From: Bacillus mobilis
Lineage (GTDB): Bacteria > Bacillota > Bacilli > Bacillales > Bacillaceae_G
Direction: 5' to 3'
DNA length: 64,000 nt
Assembly (NCBI RefSeq): GCF_001884045.1
Contig: NZ_MACF01000071.1
Span: forward strand, 1-64,000
Shown: one piece after another, positions 50,558-59,933 of the stretch
Layout of the letters: each line of letters opens with the position of its first letter
Numbering within the stretch: position 1 is the first letter of the stretch
Position numbers and translations under genes: made by a program
The notes under the pieces: generated by a model
Seen by the model: the letters and a program-made list of their open reading frames with translations, nothing else
What the model was told of the DNA's origin: nothing
Databases searched by the model: none

Positions 50558-51820
50558 TTAAATAAGTAAATCAAACAAAACAGGATTTTTATTCAGCTCC
50601 ATAAATTGAATATTATTTTCTTTAAAACGAGTAATTAATTGCTCATAATCCTCTTTATGTTTTAATTCTACGCCGACTAACGCTGGACCATTTTCTTTAT
50701 TATGTTTCTTAATGTATTCAAAGCGAGTAATATCATCTCCTGGCCCTAATCCTTTATCAAGAAATTCTCTTAGCGCACCTGAACGCTGCGGGAATTCAAT
50801 GATGAAGTAATGTTTTAGTCCTTCATAAATAAGCGAACGTTCTTTCATTTCTTGCATTCTATCAATATCATTATTTCCACCACTTAGCGTACATACAACC
50901 GTTTTACCTTTTATTTCATCTTTGTATAAATCAAGCGCTGCAATAGATAGTGCACCAGCAGGCTCAGCTACAATTGCATTTTTCTTATACAGTTCTAAAA
51001 TCGTCGTACAAACCTTCCCCTCTGGTACTAAAACAATGTCATCAATTACATCTTTACACGTTTCAAATGTTAACTTTCCTACCTTTTTAACAGCTGCCCC
51101 ATCAACAAAACTATCTATTTTCTCCAATGCGACATTATCATTTTGAAGAAAAGCCTCTTTCATAGATGCAGCTCCCATTGGCTCTACACCAATAATCTTT
51201 GTAGCAGGACTAACACCTTTCACATATGTACCAACACCTGATGCTAATCCACCACCGCCAATTGCTGTAAAAATAAAGTCAACCGATTTCTCCATATCAT
51301 GCATAATTTCAACTGCCACTGTTCCTTGACCAGCAATAACATACGGATCATCAAACGGATGAACGAACGTCATTCTATTTTCCTCACAATAGCGCTGTGC
51401 TTCTTGGAACGAGCTATCAAATGTATCACCAACTAATACAATTTCCGCAAAATCACCACCGAAAAATTGTACTTGCGATACTTTTTGTTTAGGCGTTGTC
51501 GTCGGCATGAAGATTTTCGACGGAATCTTCAATAAATTACACGTATAAGCAACTCCTTGCGCATGATTGCCAGCACTTGCACAAACAACGCCGTTTTGTA
51601 ATTGTTCTTTTGGTAAACTTTGAATTAAATTGTACGCACCACGAATTTTGAAAGAGCGAATCAATTGTAAGTCTTCTCTTTTTACATAAACGTCACAATC
51701 ATATTTCTCAGATAAAACTGTATCACGTTGTAACGGTGTTTTAATAACGATATCTTTCATGCAATTATGAGCCATTAAGATATCTTCAATTTTCACTCTC
51801 TCCTTTACCTTCTGCACCAT
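50558..51820 (-). CDS. ilvA: threonine dehydratase (biosynthetic)
   Basis: This 420-residue PLP enzyme deaminates threonine to 2-oxobutanoate, the entry to isoleucine. PLP Lys lies in RSFKIRGAYN; SAGNHAQGVA, GGGGLASGV and SGGNND are intact. The C-terminal part (about 330-420) is a single ACT-like regulatory domain (YFIIEFPQRSGALREFL), matching the length of Bacillus IlvA. Last gene of the ilv operon, 31 bp after ilvD. Feedback inhibition by isoleucine is expected from the family. Confidence 0.93.
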   Translation of the reverse strand: MVQKVKERVKIEDILMAHNCMKDIVIKTPLQRDTVLSEKYDCDVYVKREDLQLIRSFKIRGAYNLIQSLPKEQLQNGVVCASAGNHAQGVAYTCNLLKIPSKIFMPTTTPKQKVSQVQFFGGDFAEIVLVGDTFDSSFQEAQRYCEENRMTFVHPFDDPYVIAGQGTVAVEIMHDMEKSVDFIFTAIGGGGLASGVGTYVKGVSPATKIIGVEPMGAASMKEAFLQNDNVALEKIDSFVDGAAVKKVGKLTFETCKDVIDDIVLVPEGKVCTTILELYKKNAIVAEPAGALSIAALDLYKDEIKGKTVVCTLSGGNNDIDRMQEMKERSLIYEGLKHYFIIEFPQRSGALREFLDKGLGPGDDITRFEYIKKHNKENGPALVGVELKHKEDYEQLITRFKENNIQFMELNKNPVLFDLLI

Positions 51821-51851
51821 TTCATATCATCCTTATCTCTTTTAAATTGGC

Positions 51852-53525
51852 TCAATCGAAATTCGGGATTTTTAGGACTGCACCTGTATTCGCCGATGTT
51901 ACCATTTGTGCATAACGCCCAAGCCAGCCAGTTTTCACTTTCGGTTCTGGTCGTTTCCATTCTTTTTTACGCTGATCTAATTCTTCATCACTAACTCTTA
52001 CTTCTAACAATCTTTCCTCAACATCGATACAAACGATATCCCCTTGTTTAAGAAGTGCAATCGTTCCGCCTGCAGCTGCTTCTGGTGAAATATGCCCTAC
52101 CGAAATACCACGTGAAGCACCCGAGAAACGGCCATCTGTTAATAGCGCAACATCTGCACCTAATCCCATACCAGCAATCGCTGACGTTGGTGCCAACATT
52201 TCCGGCATACCAGGGCCGCCTCTTGGTCCTTCATAACGAATAACAACTACATCGCCTTTCTTAACTTTCCCAAGCATAATGCCCGCAAGCGCCTCATCTT
52301 GTGAATTAAAAATAACGCAAGGTCCTTCAAATCGTTTTACTTCGGTCGCTCCGCTTTTAATAACTGCACCATCTTTCGCAAGGTTTCCTTTTAATATACG
52401 TAATCCCCCTTCTTCACTATGAGGGTTTTCGAGAGAATGAATCACTTCCTTATCTTTAATCTCTGCATGAGCAATATTTTCTCTTAACGTTTGCCCAGTA
52501 GCAGTAATACGATCTAAATGAAGCACACCTTCTTTTCGGCTCATCTCTTTCAAAATAGCACTAATCCCGCCAGCTCGATCAATATCTTCCATATGCCAAT
52601 TGGAAGCAGGGCTTACTTTACATAAATGTGGTACACGTCTTGAAACGGCATCAATACGGTTCATATCGTAATCTAATCCAGCCTCTTGCGCGAGCGCCAA
52701 TGTGTGCAACACTGTATTTGTTGAACCACCCATCGCCATATCAAGCGCGAACGCATCATCAATTGCTTCTTCCGTTACGATGTCTCTTGGTTTAATATCT
52801 TTTTCAATTAAAATCTTTAATTTCTCTGCTGCTTGTTTAATTAATTCCTCACGTCTTGGATCGATGGCTAAAATACTTCCGTTACCTGGAAGAGCTAAAC
52901 CTAACACTTCACATAAACAGTTCATAGAGTTCGCTGTAAACATACCGGAACAAGAACCACAAGATGGACAGCCATGATCTTCAATATCCTTTAATTCTTC
53001 TTCTGAAATTTTACCAGATTGATAAGCTCCTACCCCTTCGAAAACAGAACTTAAATCGACAACATCTCCTTTTGACGTTTTTCCAGCCGCCATCGGACCA
53101 CCTGAAACAAATACAGTTGGAATGTTAATACGAAGTGCAGCCATCATCATACCAGGTGTGATTTTGTCACAGTTTGGAATACAAATCATGCCATCAAACC
53201 AATGTGCATTTACAACCGTTTCTACTGAATCTGCAATGATTTCACGACTCGGAAGCGAATAACGCATACCGATATGCCCCATCGCAATACCGTCATCTAC
53301 TCCAATTGTATTAAATTCAAATGGAACCATACCTGCTGCACGCACCGCTTCTTTAACAAGTTTCCCAAACTCATTTAAGTGCTTATGACCTGGAATAATT
53401 TCAATAAAAGAATTACAGATAGCTATAAACGGTTTATCAAAATCTTCATCTTTCAAACCAGTTGCTTTTAATAAACTACGGTGCGGCGCTTTATCAAAAC
53501 CTTTTTTAATCATGTCACTTCTCAT
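51852..53525 (-). CDS. ilvD: dihydroxy-acid dehydratase
   Basis: This 557-residue Fe-S enzyme converts dihydroxy-isovalerate and dihydroxy-methylvalerate to the 2-oxo acids, precursors of valine and isoleucine. Cluster cysteines are visible in [23 protein letters not shown] and [19 protein letters not shown]. Full family length. GAGGGG precedes the ATG. Confidence 0.95.
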   Translation of the reverse strand: MRSDMIKKGFDKAPHRSLLKATGLKDEDFDKPFIAICNSFIEIIPGHKHLNEFGKLVKEAVRAAGMVPFEFNTIGVDDGIAMGHIGMRYSLPSREIIADSVETVVNAHWFDGMICIPNCDKITPGMMMAALRINIPTVFVSGGPMAAGKTSKGDVVDLSSVFEGVGAYQSGKISEEELKDIEDHGCPSCGSCSGMFTANSMNCLCEVLGLALPGNGSILAIDPRREELIKQAAEKLKILIEKDIKPRDIVTEEAIDDAFALDMAMGGSTNTVLHTLALAQEAGLDYDMNRIDAVSRRVPHLCKVSPASNWHMEDIDRAGGISAILKEMSRKEGVLHLDRITATGQTLRENIAHAEIKDKEVIHSLENPHSEEGGLRILKGNLAKDGAVIKSGATEVKRFEGPCVIFNSQDEALAGIMLGKVKKGDVVVIRYEGPRGGPGMPEMLAPTSAIAGMGLGADVALLTDGRFSGASRGISVGHISPEAAAGGTIALLKQGDIVCIDVEERLLEVRVSDEELDQRKKEWKRPEPKVKTGWLGRYAQMVTSANTGAVLKIPNFD

Positions 53526-53571
53526 CTTGTCAAATCCCCTCTTACGTATTTTTCACTTATAATCACTTACT

Positions 53572-54579
53572 CTATTTCTTTACTAATTCTTTCGGTGCAT
53601 GAATCCAGCTCATCATTTCACGAAGCTCTGCCCCTACTTTTTCTAACTGATGATTTTGCTCTGCTTTTTTCATCGCATTGTATGTTGGACGCCCTGCTTG
53701 GTTTTCTAAAATCCATTTCTTCGCGAATTCACCTTGCTGAATTTCTGTAAGTACTCGTTTCATTTCTTTCTTCGTTTCATCTGTAACAATTCTCGATCCT
53801 GTTACATAATCTCCGAACTCTGCCGTATCTGAAATAGAATGGCGCATGTTCGTTAAACCACCTTCGTACATTAAATCAACAATTAACTTTAATTCATGTA
53901 AACATTCAAAGTATGCAATTTCAGGACGATATCCGCCTTCTGTCAATGTTTCAAAACCAGCTTTTACAAGTGCAGTTACCCCGCCGCAAAGCACTGCTTG
54001 CTCTCCGAATAGGTCTGTCTCCGTTTCTTCTTGGAATGTCGTTTCAATTACACCTGCACGTGTACAACCTACCCCTTTTGCATACGCAAGCGCTACACGT
54101 AATGCCGTTCCCGTAGCATCTTGATGTACTGCGACTAATGCCGGAACACCATTTCCTTCTTGGAATACACGGCGAACGAGATGACCTGGACTTTTTGGTG
54201 CGACCATCGCTACATCTACGTAACTTGGCGGATTAATTTGTCCGAAGTGAATATTAAATCCATGTGAGAAAAGTAACATTTGCCCTTCACGGAGATTCTC
54301 TTCTACTTCTGCTTTATACACATGTGCTTGCTGTTCATCTGGCAATAACATTTGTACAACTTGCGCGGTTCGAACCGCTTCTGAAACAGACATTACTTCA
54401 AACCCATCTGCTTTTGCTACTTCAAAAGACTTACCATGGCGAACACCAACTACAACTTCCACACCAGAATCACGTAAATTTTGTGCCTGCGCATGACCTT
54501 GAGATCCATAACCAATTACCGCAACTGTTTTCCCTTGTAATAACTCTAAATTTGCATCTTTCTCATAATACGTTTTCAT
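53572..54579 (-). CDS. ilvC: ketol-acid reductoisomerase
   Basis: This 335-residue class I enzyme isomerises and reduces acetolactate and acetohydroxybutyrate with NADPH. The Rossmann motif [32 protein letters not shown], the Mg-binding DLFGEQ and the C-terminal E-containing helices ([16 protein letters not shown]) are all present. AAGGGG precedes the ATG. It lies between ilvN and ilvD. Confidence 0.95.
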   Translation of the reverse strand: MKTYYEKDANLELLQGKTVAVIGYGSQGHAQAQNLRDSGVEVVVGVRHGKSFEVAKADGFEVMSVSEAVRTAQVVQMLLPDEQQAHVYKAEVEENLREGQMLLFSHGFNIHFGQINPPSYVDVAMVAPKSPGHLVRRVFQEGNGVPALVAVHQDATGTALRVALAYAKGVGCTRAGVIETTFQEETETDLFGEQAVLCGGVTALVKAGFETLTEGGYRPEIAYFECLHELKLIVDLMYEGGLTNMRHSISDTAEFGDYVTGSRIVTDETKKEMKRVLTEIQQGEFAKKWILENQAGRPTYNAMKKAEQNHQLEKVGAELREMMSWIHAPKELVKK

Positions 54580-54593
54580 ATTCCATACACCCC

Positions 54594-54833
54594 TTATAAT
54601 TTATTTACTTGCAGTACATCAATTAATTTTTTCAACTGACCAACAAGTAATGTCGCTTCACTTTCAGTACAAACTGCTGTGAGTTTCATTTCAGAAACGC
54701 CACTAGTATCTCTTTCGTTTAAATGTAAAGAAGAAATATAATAACCACGCCGAGCAAAAATTCCACTTATACGCAATAAGACGCTTGGCTCGTTATGAAT
54801 AACGAGTGAAAAAGTATGACTCATTCTTCCCAC
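54594..54833 (-). CDS. ilvN: acetolactate synthase small (regulatory) subunit, short form
   Basis: This 79-residue protein contains one ACT domain ([36 protein letters not shown]) and little else. Standard IlvH subunits have about 160 residues with two domains; this one is closer to the short IlvN type. It binds the large subunit and gives valine sensitivity in relatives. It overlaps the end of ilvB by 13 bp, so translation is coupled. Confidence 0.88.
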   Translation of the reverse strand: MGRMSHTFSLVIHNEPSVLLRISGIFARRGYYISSLHLNERDTSGVSEMKLTAVCTESEATLLVGQLKKLIDVLQVNKL

Positions 54834-56536
54834 CTCTTCATAATCATTTCGTTATTCCCTTTGTTTGGCGGAACCATCGGAAATACGTTTTCACCTTCTT
54901 CTACACAAAAATCAACTACGATAGGACCTTCATGAGCAATTGCTTCTAACATCACTTGTTTCGCCTCGGTTGAATTTTTCGCTCTTAATCCTTTCACTCC
55001 ATAAGCTTCTGCCACTTTCACAAAATCTGGCGATCCAATTTTTGACTCTGATAAACGATTTTCATAAAACATTTCTTGCCATTGCCTTACCATCCCTAAA
55101 AATTTGTTATTTATAATAAATACTTTTACAGGAATATTATTTTCAGCAATTGTTTGTAGTTCTTGAATGTTCATTTGAAAAGAAGCATCGCCTGCAATAC
55201 AAATGACGAGTTTTTCTTCTTTTGCAAGCTGAGCACCAATTGCTGCCGGGAAACCAAACCCCATCGTTCCTAGTCCGCCAGATGTTAGAAAAGTCCGTGG
55301 ATTTTTCGCTTTATAAAAATGCGCAGCCCACATTTGATGCTGTCCGACTTCTGTCGTAACAATCGCTTCACCATTCGTTACTTCACTTACTAGGCTAATA
55401 ACATGTTGTGGTTTTAACTCACTTTCTTTTTGATTGTAGGAAAGAGGGTATTCAGCTTTCCATTCCTTGATTTTCGTAAGCCATTCTTTTGTTTGTGTAC
55501 AAATTTGCATATGTAACAGCTTGTGTAACGCTTTTTTCACATCACCAACAACCGGATATTCCACAGTTACATTTTTATGAAACTCTGAAGAATCTATATC
55601 AATATGTACCTTTTTCGAATGCGGAGAAAAGAGTTCTAATTTTCCTGTTACACGATCATCAAAGCGAACACCTAAAGCAAGTAGTAGATCACATTCTGTT
55701 ACTGCCATGTTTGCAGCATACGTTCCATGCATGCCGAGCATTCCTAAAAATAATGAATCTCCCGGCGGATATGCACCAAGTCCCATTAAAGTGGAAACGA
55801 CAGGAATACGATTCTCCCTCGCAAATTTGATGAGTTCATCAGATCCACCCGAATGAATGACACCTCCTCCAATATAAAGAAGTGGGCGTTTAGCTTTTGA
55901 AATTTCTTTAGCCACCTCTCTAAGCTTTATACTGTCTGGCATAGGCTCTATTTTGTATCCTGGAATCTCAATTACTTCATTATAAAAACTTGTTACCTTT
56001 TCATTTTGAACATCTTTTGGAATATCAATTAATACTGGCCCTGGTCGCCCGCTTTCGGCGATGTAAAAAGCTTCTTGTACAATACGTGATAAATGATTCA
56101 CATCACGAACTTGATAATTATGCTTCGTAACAGGTACTGTAATCCCGACAACATCTGCTTCTTGAAATCCATCTTTACCAATTAAGGGCTTTGCAACTTG
56201 CCCTGTAATGACAACTAAAGGAATCGAATCCATATAAGCATCCGCTAAGCCCGTAACTAAATTTGTCGCTCCTGGGCCAGAGGTAGCAAAGACTACCCCG
56301 ACCTTTCCAGAAGCTCTCGCATATCCTTCTGCCGCATGAATGGCAGCTTGTTCATGACGAGTTAAAACGTGCTTCAAACCACTTCCGTATAACGCATCAT
56401 ACACTGGCAAAATCGCTCCGCCTGGATAACCGAAAACGGTAGTTACACCTAAATTCTTCAAGCATTGAATAACGTGTCCAGCTCCTGTCACTTCTTCACA
56501 ATGCAATTTCTCACATGTTGTATACTGTTGCTCCAT
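54821..56536 (-). CDS. ilvB: acetolactate synthase large subunit
   Basis: This 571-residue ThDP enzyme condenses pyruvate to acetolactate, or pyruvate with 2-oxobutanoate to acetohydroxybutyrate. The ThDP-activating Glu lies in HEQAAIHAAEGYARA, the FAD-type middle domain has GGGVIHSGG, and the ThDP motif runs GDASFQMNIQEL to INN. GGAGAGGAG precedes the ATG. Second gene of the operon. Confidence 0.95.
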   Translation of the reverse strand: MEQQYTTCEKLHCEEVTGAGHVIQCLKNLGVTTVFGYPGGAILPVYDALYGSGLKHVLTRHEQAAIHAAEGYARASGKVGVVFATSGPGATNLVTGLADAYMDSIPLVVITGQVAKPLIGKDGFQEADVVGITVPVTKHNYQVRDVNHLSRIVQEAFYIAESGRPGPVLIDIPKDVQNEKVTSFYNEVIEIPGYKIEPMPDSIKLREVAKEISKAKRPLLYIGGGVIHSGGSDELIKFARENRIPVVSTLMGLGAYPPGDSLFLGMLGMHGTYAANMAVTECDLLLALGVRFDDRVTGKLELFSPHSKKVHIDIDSSEFHKNVTVEYPVVGDVKKALHKLLHMQICTQTKEWLTKIKEWKAEYPLSYNQKESELKPQHVISLVSEVTNGEAIVTTEVGQHQMWAAHFYKAKNPRTFLTSGGLGTMGFGFPAAIGAQLAKEEKLVICIAGDASFQMNIQELQTIAENNIPVKVFIINNKFLGMVRQWQEMFYENRLSESKIGSPDFVKVAEAYGVKGLRAKNSTEAKQVMLEAIAHEGPIVVDFCVEEGENVFPMVPPNKGNNEMIMKRWEE

Positions 56537-56558
56537 TTCAATTAACTCCTCTCCCTAC

Positions 56559-57458
56559 CTACAGTAAGCTTTCCGCTAATCCTGGAACACGTACTCCTCT
56601 TTCTCTCGTTAACTTTTTAAATTCCTCTGTCAATTGTTTCGTTACACTTCCTGGCTTCCCATCTCCAATTTCTCTTGAATCAACTTTTACAACTGGAATT
56701 AATTCTGCTGCCGTTCCCGTTAAAAATACTTCATCTGCTACATATACGTCATGGCGAGTAAACGGTCTTTCCTCACACCGAATATTAAGTCGCTCACATA
56801 ACTCAATCACACTATTTCTCGTAATACCTTCTAGCGCCCCTAAATAAGAAGGAGGTGTTAACACCTTTCCATCTTTCACAACGAAAACATTATCTCCAGA
56901 TCCTTCACAAACATATCCTTGTTGATTTAACATAAGTGCTTCTAGCACTCCAGCTTGTGCCGCTTCAATTTTTACAAGTACGTTATTTAAATAGTTCATT
57001 GACTTAATTCGTGGGTCTAATGCATCTGGCGTATTACGTCTTGATGCAACAGATACAACGCTTAATCCATTATCGTAAAATTCCTGTGGGAATAACTTTA
57101 ATTGTTCTGCAATGATAATAACGCTCGGTTTCACACAACTTCTCGGATCGAGCCCTAAGTCACCTTTTCCTCTTGAAACAATTAACCGAATGTAAGCATC
57201 CGCATACTCATTTTTTTGCAATGTTTGCAAAACTGCTTCTTCCATTTCTTCAACCGTCAACGGGATTGTAAGTAAAATAGATTTTGCCGATTCATATAAT
57301 CGTTTTACATGTTCTTTTAAACAAAATACATTTCCACCGTAACTACGAATCCCTTCAAATACACCGTCTCCGTATAAAAAACCGTGATCATATACTGAAA
57401 CAACTGCCTTTTCTTTTTCTACAAATTCCCCATTCATATAAATGTACTGGTTTCCCAT
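56559..57458 (-). CDS. ilvE: branched-chain amino-acid aminotransferase
   Basis: This 299-residue fold-type IV PLP enzyme makes leucine, isoleucine and valine from the 2-oxo acids. HGFLYGDGVFEGIRSYGG, the PLP Lys in RIKSMNYLNNVL, EGSGDNVFVV and LTGTAAELIPV are typical. AGAGGAG precedes the ATG. It is the first gene behind the tandem T-box leader. Confidence 0.93.
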   Translation of the reverse strand: MGNQYIYMNGEFVEKEKAVVSVYDHGFLYGDGVFEGIRSYGGNVFCLKEHVKRLYESAKSILLTIPLTVEEMEEAVLQTLQKNEYADAYIRLIVSRGKGDLGLDPRSCVKPSVIIIAEQLKLFPQEFYDNGLSVVSVASRRNTPDALDPRIKSMNYLNNVLVKIEAAQAGVLEALMLNQQGYVCEGSGDNVFVVKDGKVLTPPSYLGALEGITRNSVIELCERLNIRCEERPFTRHDVYVADEVFLTGTAAELIPVVKVDSREIGDGKPGSVTKQLTEEFKKLTRERGVRVPGLAESLL

Positions 57459-57509
57459 CTCACATCGCTCCTCTTTTTTTCTCTCTATTTTGCAACCTAT
57501 TTTTATATC

Positions 57510-57527
57510 GATTGCTGAGATGAGTAT
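57510..57527 (-). other. third leader arm downstream of the second T-box
   Basis: On the minus strand this 18-base stretch (CTCATCTCAGCAATC core) repeats the 5' arm of both T-box terminators. It is complementary to the 3' arm of the second terminator at 57564-57581. It could be what is left of a third T-box copy, or form a hairpin at the 5' end of read-through mRNA. Confidence 0.5.
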
Positions 57528-57559
57528 TTTTAACAGAATATTCAGTATATATACCTTAA

Positions 57560-57855
57560 AAATATACTCGTCTCAACAATCAATTACATACATACTTGTA
57601 GCAATCCATTGCTGAGACGAGGGAATCGTGGTACCACTCAGCTTCCTTACACTTCTCACGAAATATAAGCTCTGCAAGTCCAATTAGACTTTTTGTTTTT
57701 CTATCGGAAACAACTCCGCTACTTTTTACTAGTTTTCAAAAGTAGTGCTCCGTGGTGATCTTCAATGATGAAATTGTTACTACCCTCACAGCTTCTAGGC
57801 AGCTCTCTGAAACAATTTTTATCATTTACTCTCCGCTTCTACGCATTCTCTTATT
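57560..57855 (-). ncRNA. second (proximal) T-box riboswitch of the ilv operon
   Basis: In transcript order it has Stem I with AGAGAGCTGCC and GGGTAGTAAC, then GAAGATCACCACGGAGC with the likely specifier ATC (Ile). The T-box AGTGGTACCACG (57638-57627) follows, then a terminator formed by CTCGTCTCAGCAAT (57621-57608) with its complement (57567-57581) and TATATTTTTAA. Uncharged tRNA pairing with the T-box would favour the antiterminator and expression of ilvE onward. Confidence 0.85.
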
Positions 57856-57859
57856 CTAT

Positions 57860-58175
57860 TTTTAAAATAAAAACTCTCGCCTCAGCAATCAACTACTACA
57901 ATTTAGTAGCTTTGATTGCTGAGGCGAGAGTTTCGCGGTACCACTCAGCTTCCTTATACTTCTCGCGAAATATAAGCTTTGTAGGTCCAATTAGACCCCC
58001 GTCCTTTTACCGGAGACGATGCCGTCGCCCTCTACTCAGTTTCCCTTTCGCAAGCGATGCTCCGAGGTGATCTTCAATGATTCGATTGTTACTACTCTCA
58101 CAGCCTAGGAGCAGCTCTCTGAAACGATCATAACCATCTACTTTCCTCTTCTTTGCATATACAACATATAAAGTT
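57860..58175 (-). ncRNA. first (distal) T-box riboswitch of the ilv operon
   Basis: In transcript order it has Stem I with CAGAGAGCTGCTCC and GAGAGTAGTAAC, then GAAGATCACCTCGGAGC with the likely specifier ATC. The T-box AGTGGTACCGCG (57945-57934) follows, then a 22-bp terminator stem AAACTCTCGCCTCAGC... (57933-57911 with 57892-57871) followed by TTTTTATTTT. CTC next to ATC here is CAC in the second copy, so ATC is the codon conserved between both. Confidence 0.88.
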
Positions 58176-58210
58176 AGAAAATTCTTAATTCACTTTTATT
58201 TGTTAAACGT

Positions 58211-58258
58211 ATTATAGGACGTTGTTCTTTTCATTGTCAACATGTTTTTCCGAAAAAA
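58211..58258 (-). promoter_or_regulatory. sigma-A promoter of the ilv operon
   Basis: On the minus strand TTGACA (58240-58235), 18 bp, TATAAT (58216-58211): both hexamers match consensus. Just upstream, 58244-58258 (GTTTTTCCGAAAAAA on plus) partly resembles the CodY box; with several mismatches this is only a candidate. Confidence 0.85.
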
Positions 58259-58419
58259 ATTAAATTTGATCAATTCAAGAGAAGTCTATTTATTTTTTCT
58301 CAAAACAAAATCGGAATGAACTTCTTACACATACTCATATATTACTTAAGTATGTTCGCATTACTACATAAAAAAACAACTTAATAACATATAAAATTTT
58401 ATGAGGAGATGAGAAAACT

Positions 58420-59178
58420 ATGTTAAAAGGAAAAGTGGCATTAGTTACAGGAGCAAGCCGAGGAATTGGACGTGCTATCGCAAAACGTTTAGCAAACGAC
58501 GGTGCATTAGTTGCTATTCATTACGGAGATCGAAAAGAAGATGCTGAAGAAACTGTTTATGAAATTCAATCAAATGGCGGATCTGCTTTTTCTATCGGTG
58601 CAAACCTTGAATCTTTACATGGTGTAGAAACCCTTTATAGTTCTTTAGATAGCGAATTACAAAAAAGAACTGGTAGTACTAAATTTGATATTTTAATAAA
58701 CAACGCTGGAATTGGTCCTGGTGCTTTTATTGAAGAAACGACTGAACAATTTTTTGATAGAATGGTTTCAGTTAATGCAAAAGCACCATTCTTTATCATC
58801 CAACAAGCTTTATCTCGTTTACGTGACAATAGCCGAATTATTAATATTTCATCCGCTGCCACTCGTATTTCTTTACCTGATTTCGTTGCATATAGTATGA
58901 CGAAAGGCGCTATTAATACAATGACTTTCACACTAGCAAAACAGCTCGGAGCACGAGGAATAACAGTGAATGCAATACTTCCTGGATTTATTAAAACAGA
59001 TATGAATGCGGAACTCTTGAGCGACCCAATGATGAAACAGTACGCTACTACCATTTCCGCTTTTAATCGCTTAGGTGAAGTAGAAGATATTGCCGATACC
59101 GCGGCATTTCTCGCTTCTCCAGACAGCCGCTGGGTTACTGGACAATTAATTGATGTTAGCGGAGGATCTTGCTTGTAA
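58420..59178 (+). CDS. short-chain dehydrogenase/reductase
   Basis: This 252-residue NAD(P)-dependent oxidoreductase has cofactor motif TGASRGIGRAIAK, NNAGIG, a catalytic Ser region INISSAATRIS, and Y-x3-K in AYSMTKGAI. The C-terminal DVSGGSCL is typical of classical SDRs of FabG type. Substrate unknown. AGGAGATGAG precedes the ATG. It diverges from the ilv promoter and has its own terminator. Confidence 0.88.
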   Translation: MLKGKVALVTGASRGIGRAIAKRLANDGALVAIHYGDRKEDAEETVYEIQSNGGSAFSIGANLESLHGVETLYSSLDSELQKRTGSTKFDILINNAGIGPGAFIEETTEQFFDRMVSVNAKAPFFIIQQALSRLRDNSRIINISSAATRISLPDFVAYSMTKGAINTMTFTLAKQLGARGITVNAILPGFIKTDMNAELLSDPMMKQYATTISAFNRLGEVEDIADTAAFLASPDSRWVTGQLIDVSGGSCL

Positions 59179-59199
59179 TTTCTTAATCTACTTACACAA

Positions 59200-59229
59200 A
59201 AAAAGGCCAGCACCTTTGCTGGCCTTTTT
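59200..59229. terminator. bidirectional terminator
   Basis: AAAAAGGCCAGCA and its exact complement; it touches the stop codon of the response-regulator gene. Confidence 0.92.
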
Positions 59230-59918
59230 CACTGTGTAAAACGATAGCCTACTCCCCAAATTGTCTCGATATATGATTTATCGAATGGATCGAGTTCAAT
59301 TTTGTGACGAATATTTTTCACATGTACAGCAACCGTTGCTGCATCACCAATTACATCCATCCCCCATACAGTTTCAAAAAGACGATCTTTACTAAATACT
59401 TGATTTGGATTTTCTGCCATACAAGTTAATAAATCAAATTCTTTTCCTGTTAACATGACCTCAGTTCCATTTACAAATACACGTCGGGCCGATTTATCAA
59501 TAAACAATCCTCGAATACGAATTTCATCTTTTATTAGTTCTCGCTTTCCTGTTAAACGATCATAACGAGCTAGATGAGCATTTACACGTGCCACCATTTC
59601 ACTCGGGCTAAACGGTTTTATAATATAATCATCTGCTCCAAAACCTAACCCTTTAATTTTATCGATTTCCTCTTGTTTTGCGGACACCATAAGTATTGGT
59701 ATGTCCTTTTCCAATCGAACTTGTTTACAAATTTCATATCCATCTATTCCTGGTAACATTATGTCTAAAATTAACAAGTCATAATCCTCCAGAAGAACTC
59801 TTTGTAAACCTTTTTCGCCAGAGTAATCAATATCTACTGTATACCCAGCAACCTCTAAATAATCCTTTTCTAACTCTGCTATAATAGCTTCATCTTCAAT
59901 AATTAAAATCCTTTTCAA
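59229..59918 (-). CDS. OmpR-family response regulator of the copper-type operon
   Basis: This 229-residue regulator has acidic EDE, phospho-acceptor Asp52 (LLILDIMLPGIDG), the Lys of IIKPF, and a winged helix ending HVKNIRHKIELDPFDKSYIETIWGVGYRF. The start is TTG at 59918 after GGAG (10-base spacing); no nearby ATG fits. It lies 15 bp after the kinase gene, and the order kinase then regulator is the reverse of the usual one. It probably controls the copC-copD and oxidase genes upstream, by inference. Confidence 0.88.
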   Translation of the reverse strand: MKRILIIEDEAIIAELEKDYLEVAGYTVDIDYSGEKGLQRVLLEDYDLLILDIMLPGIDGYEICKQVRLEKDIPILMVSAKQEEIDKIKGLGFGADDYIIKPFSPSEMVARVNAHLARYDRLTGKRELIKDEIRIRGLFIDKSARRVFVNGTEVMLTGKEFDLLTCMAENPNQVFSKDRLFETVWGMDVIGDAATVAVHVKNIRHKIELDPFDKSYIETIWGVGYRFTQ

Positions 59919-59933
59919 GATGCTCTCCTTTTT

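Noticed and set aside
57765-58070. 101-codon plus-strand frame
   Set aside because: It runs antisense through the two T-box riboswitches and has no ribosome site.
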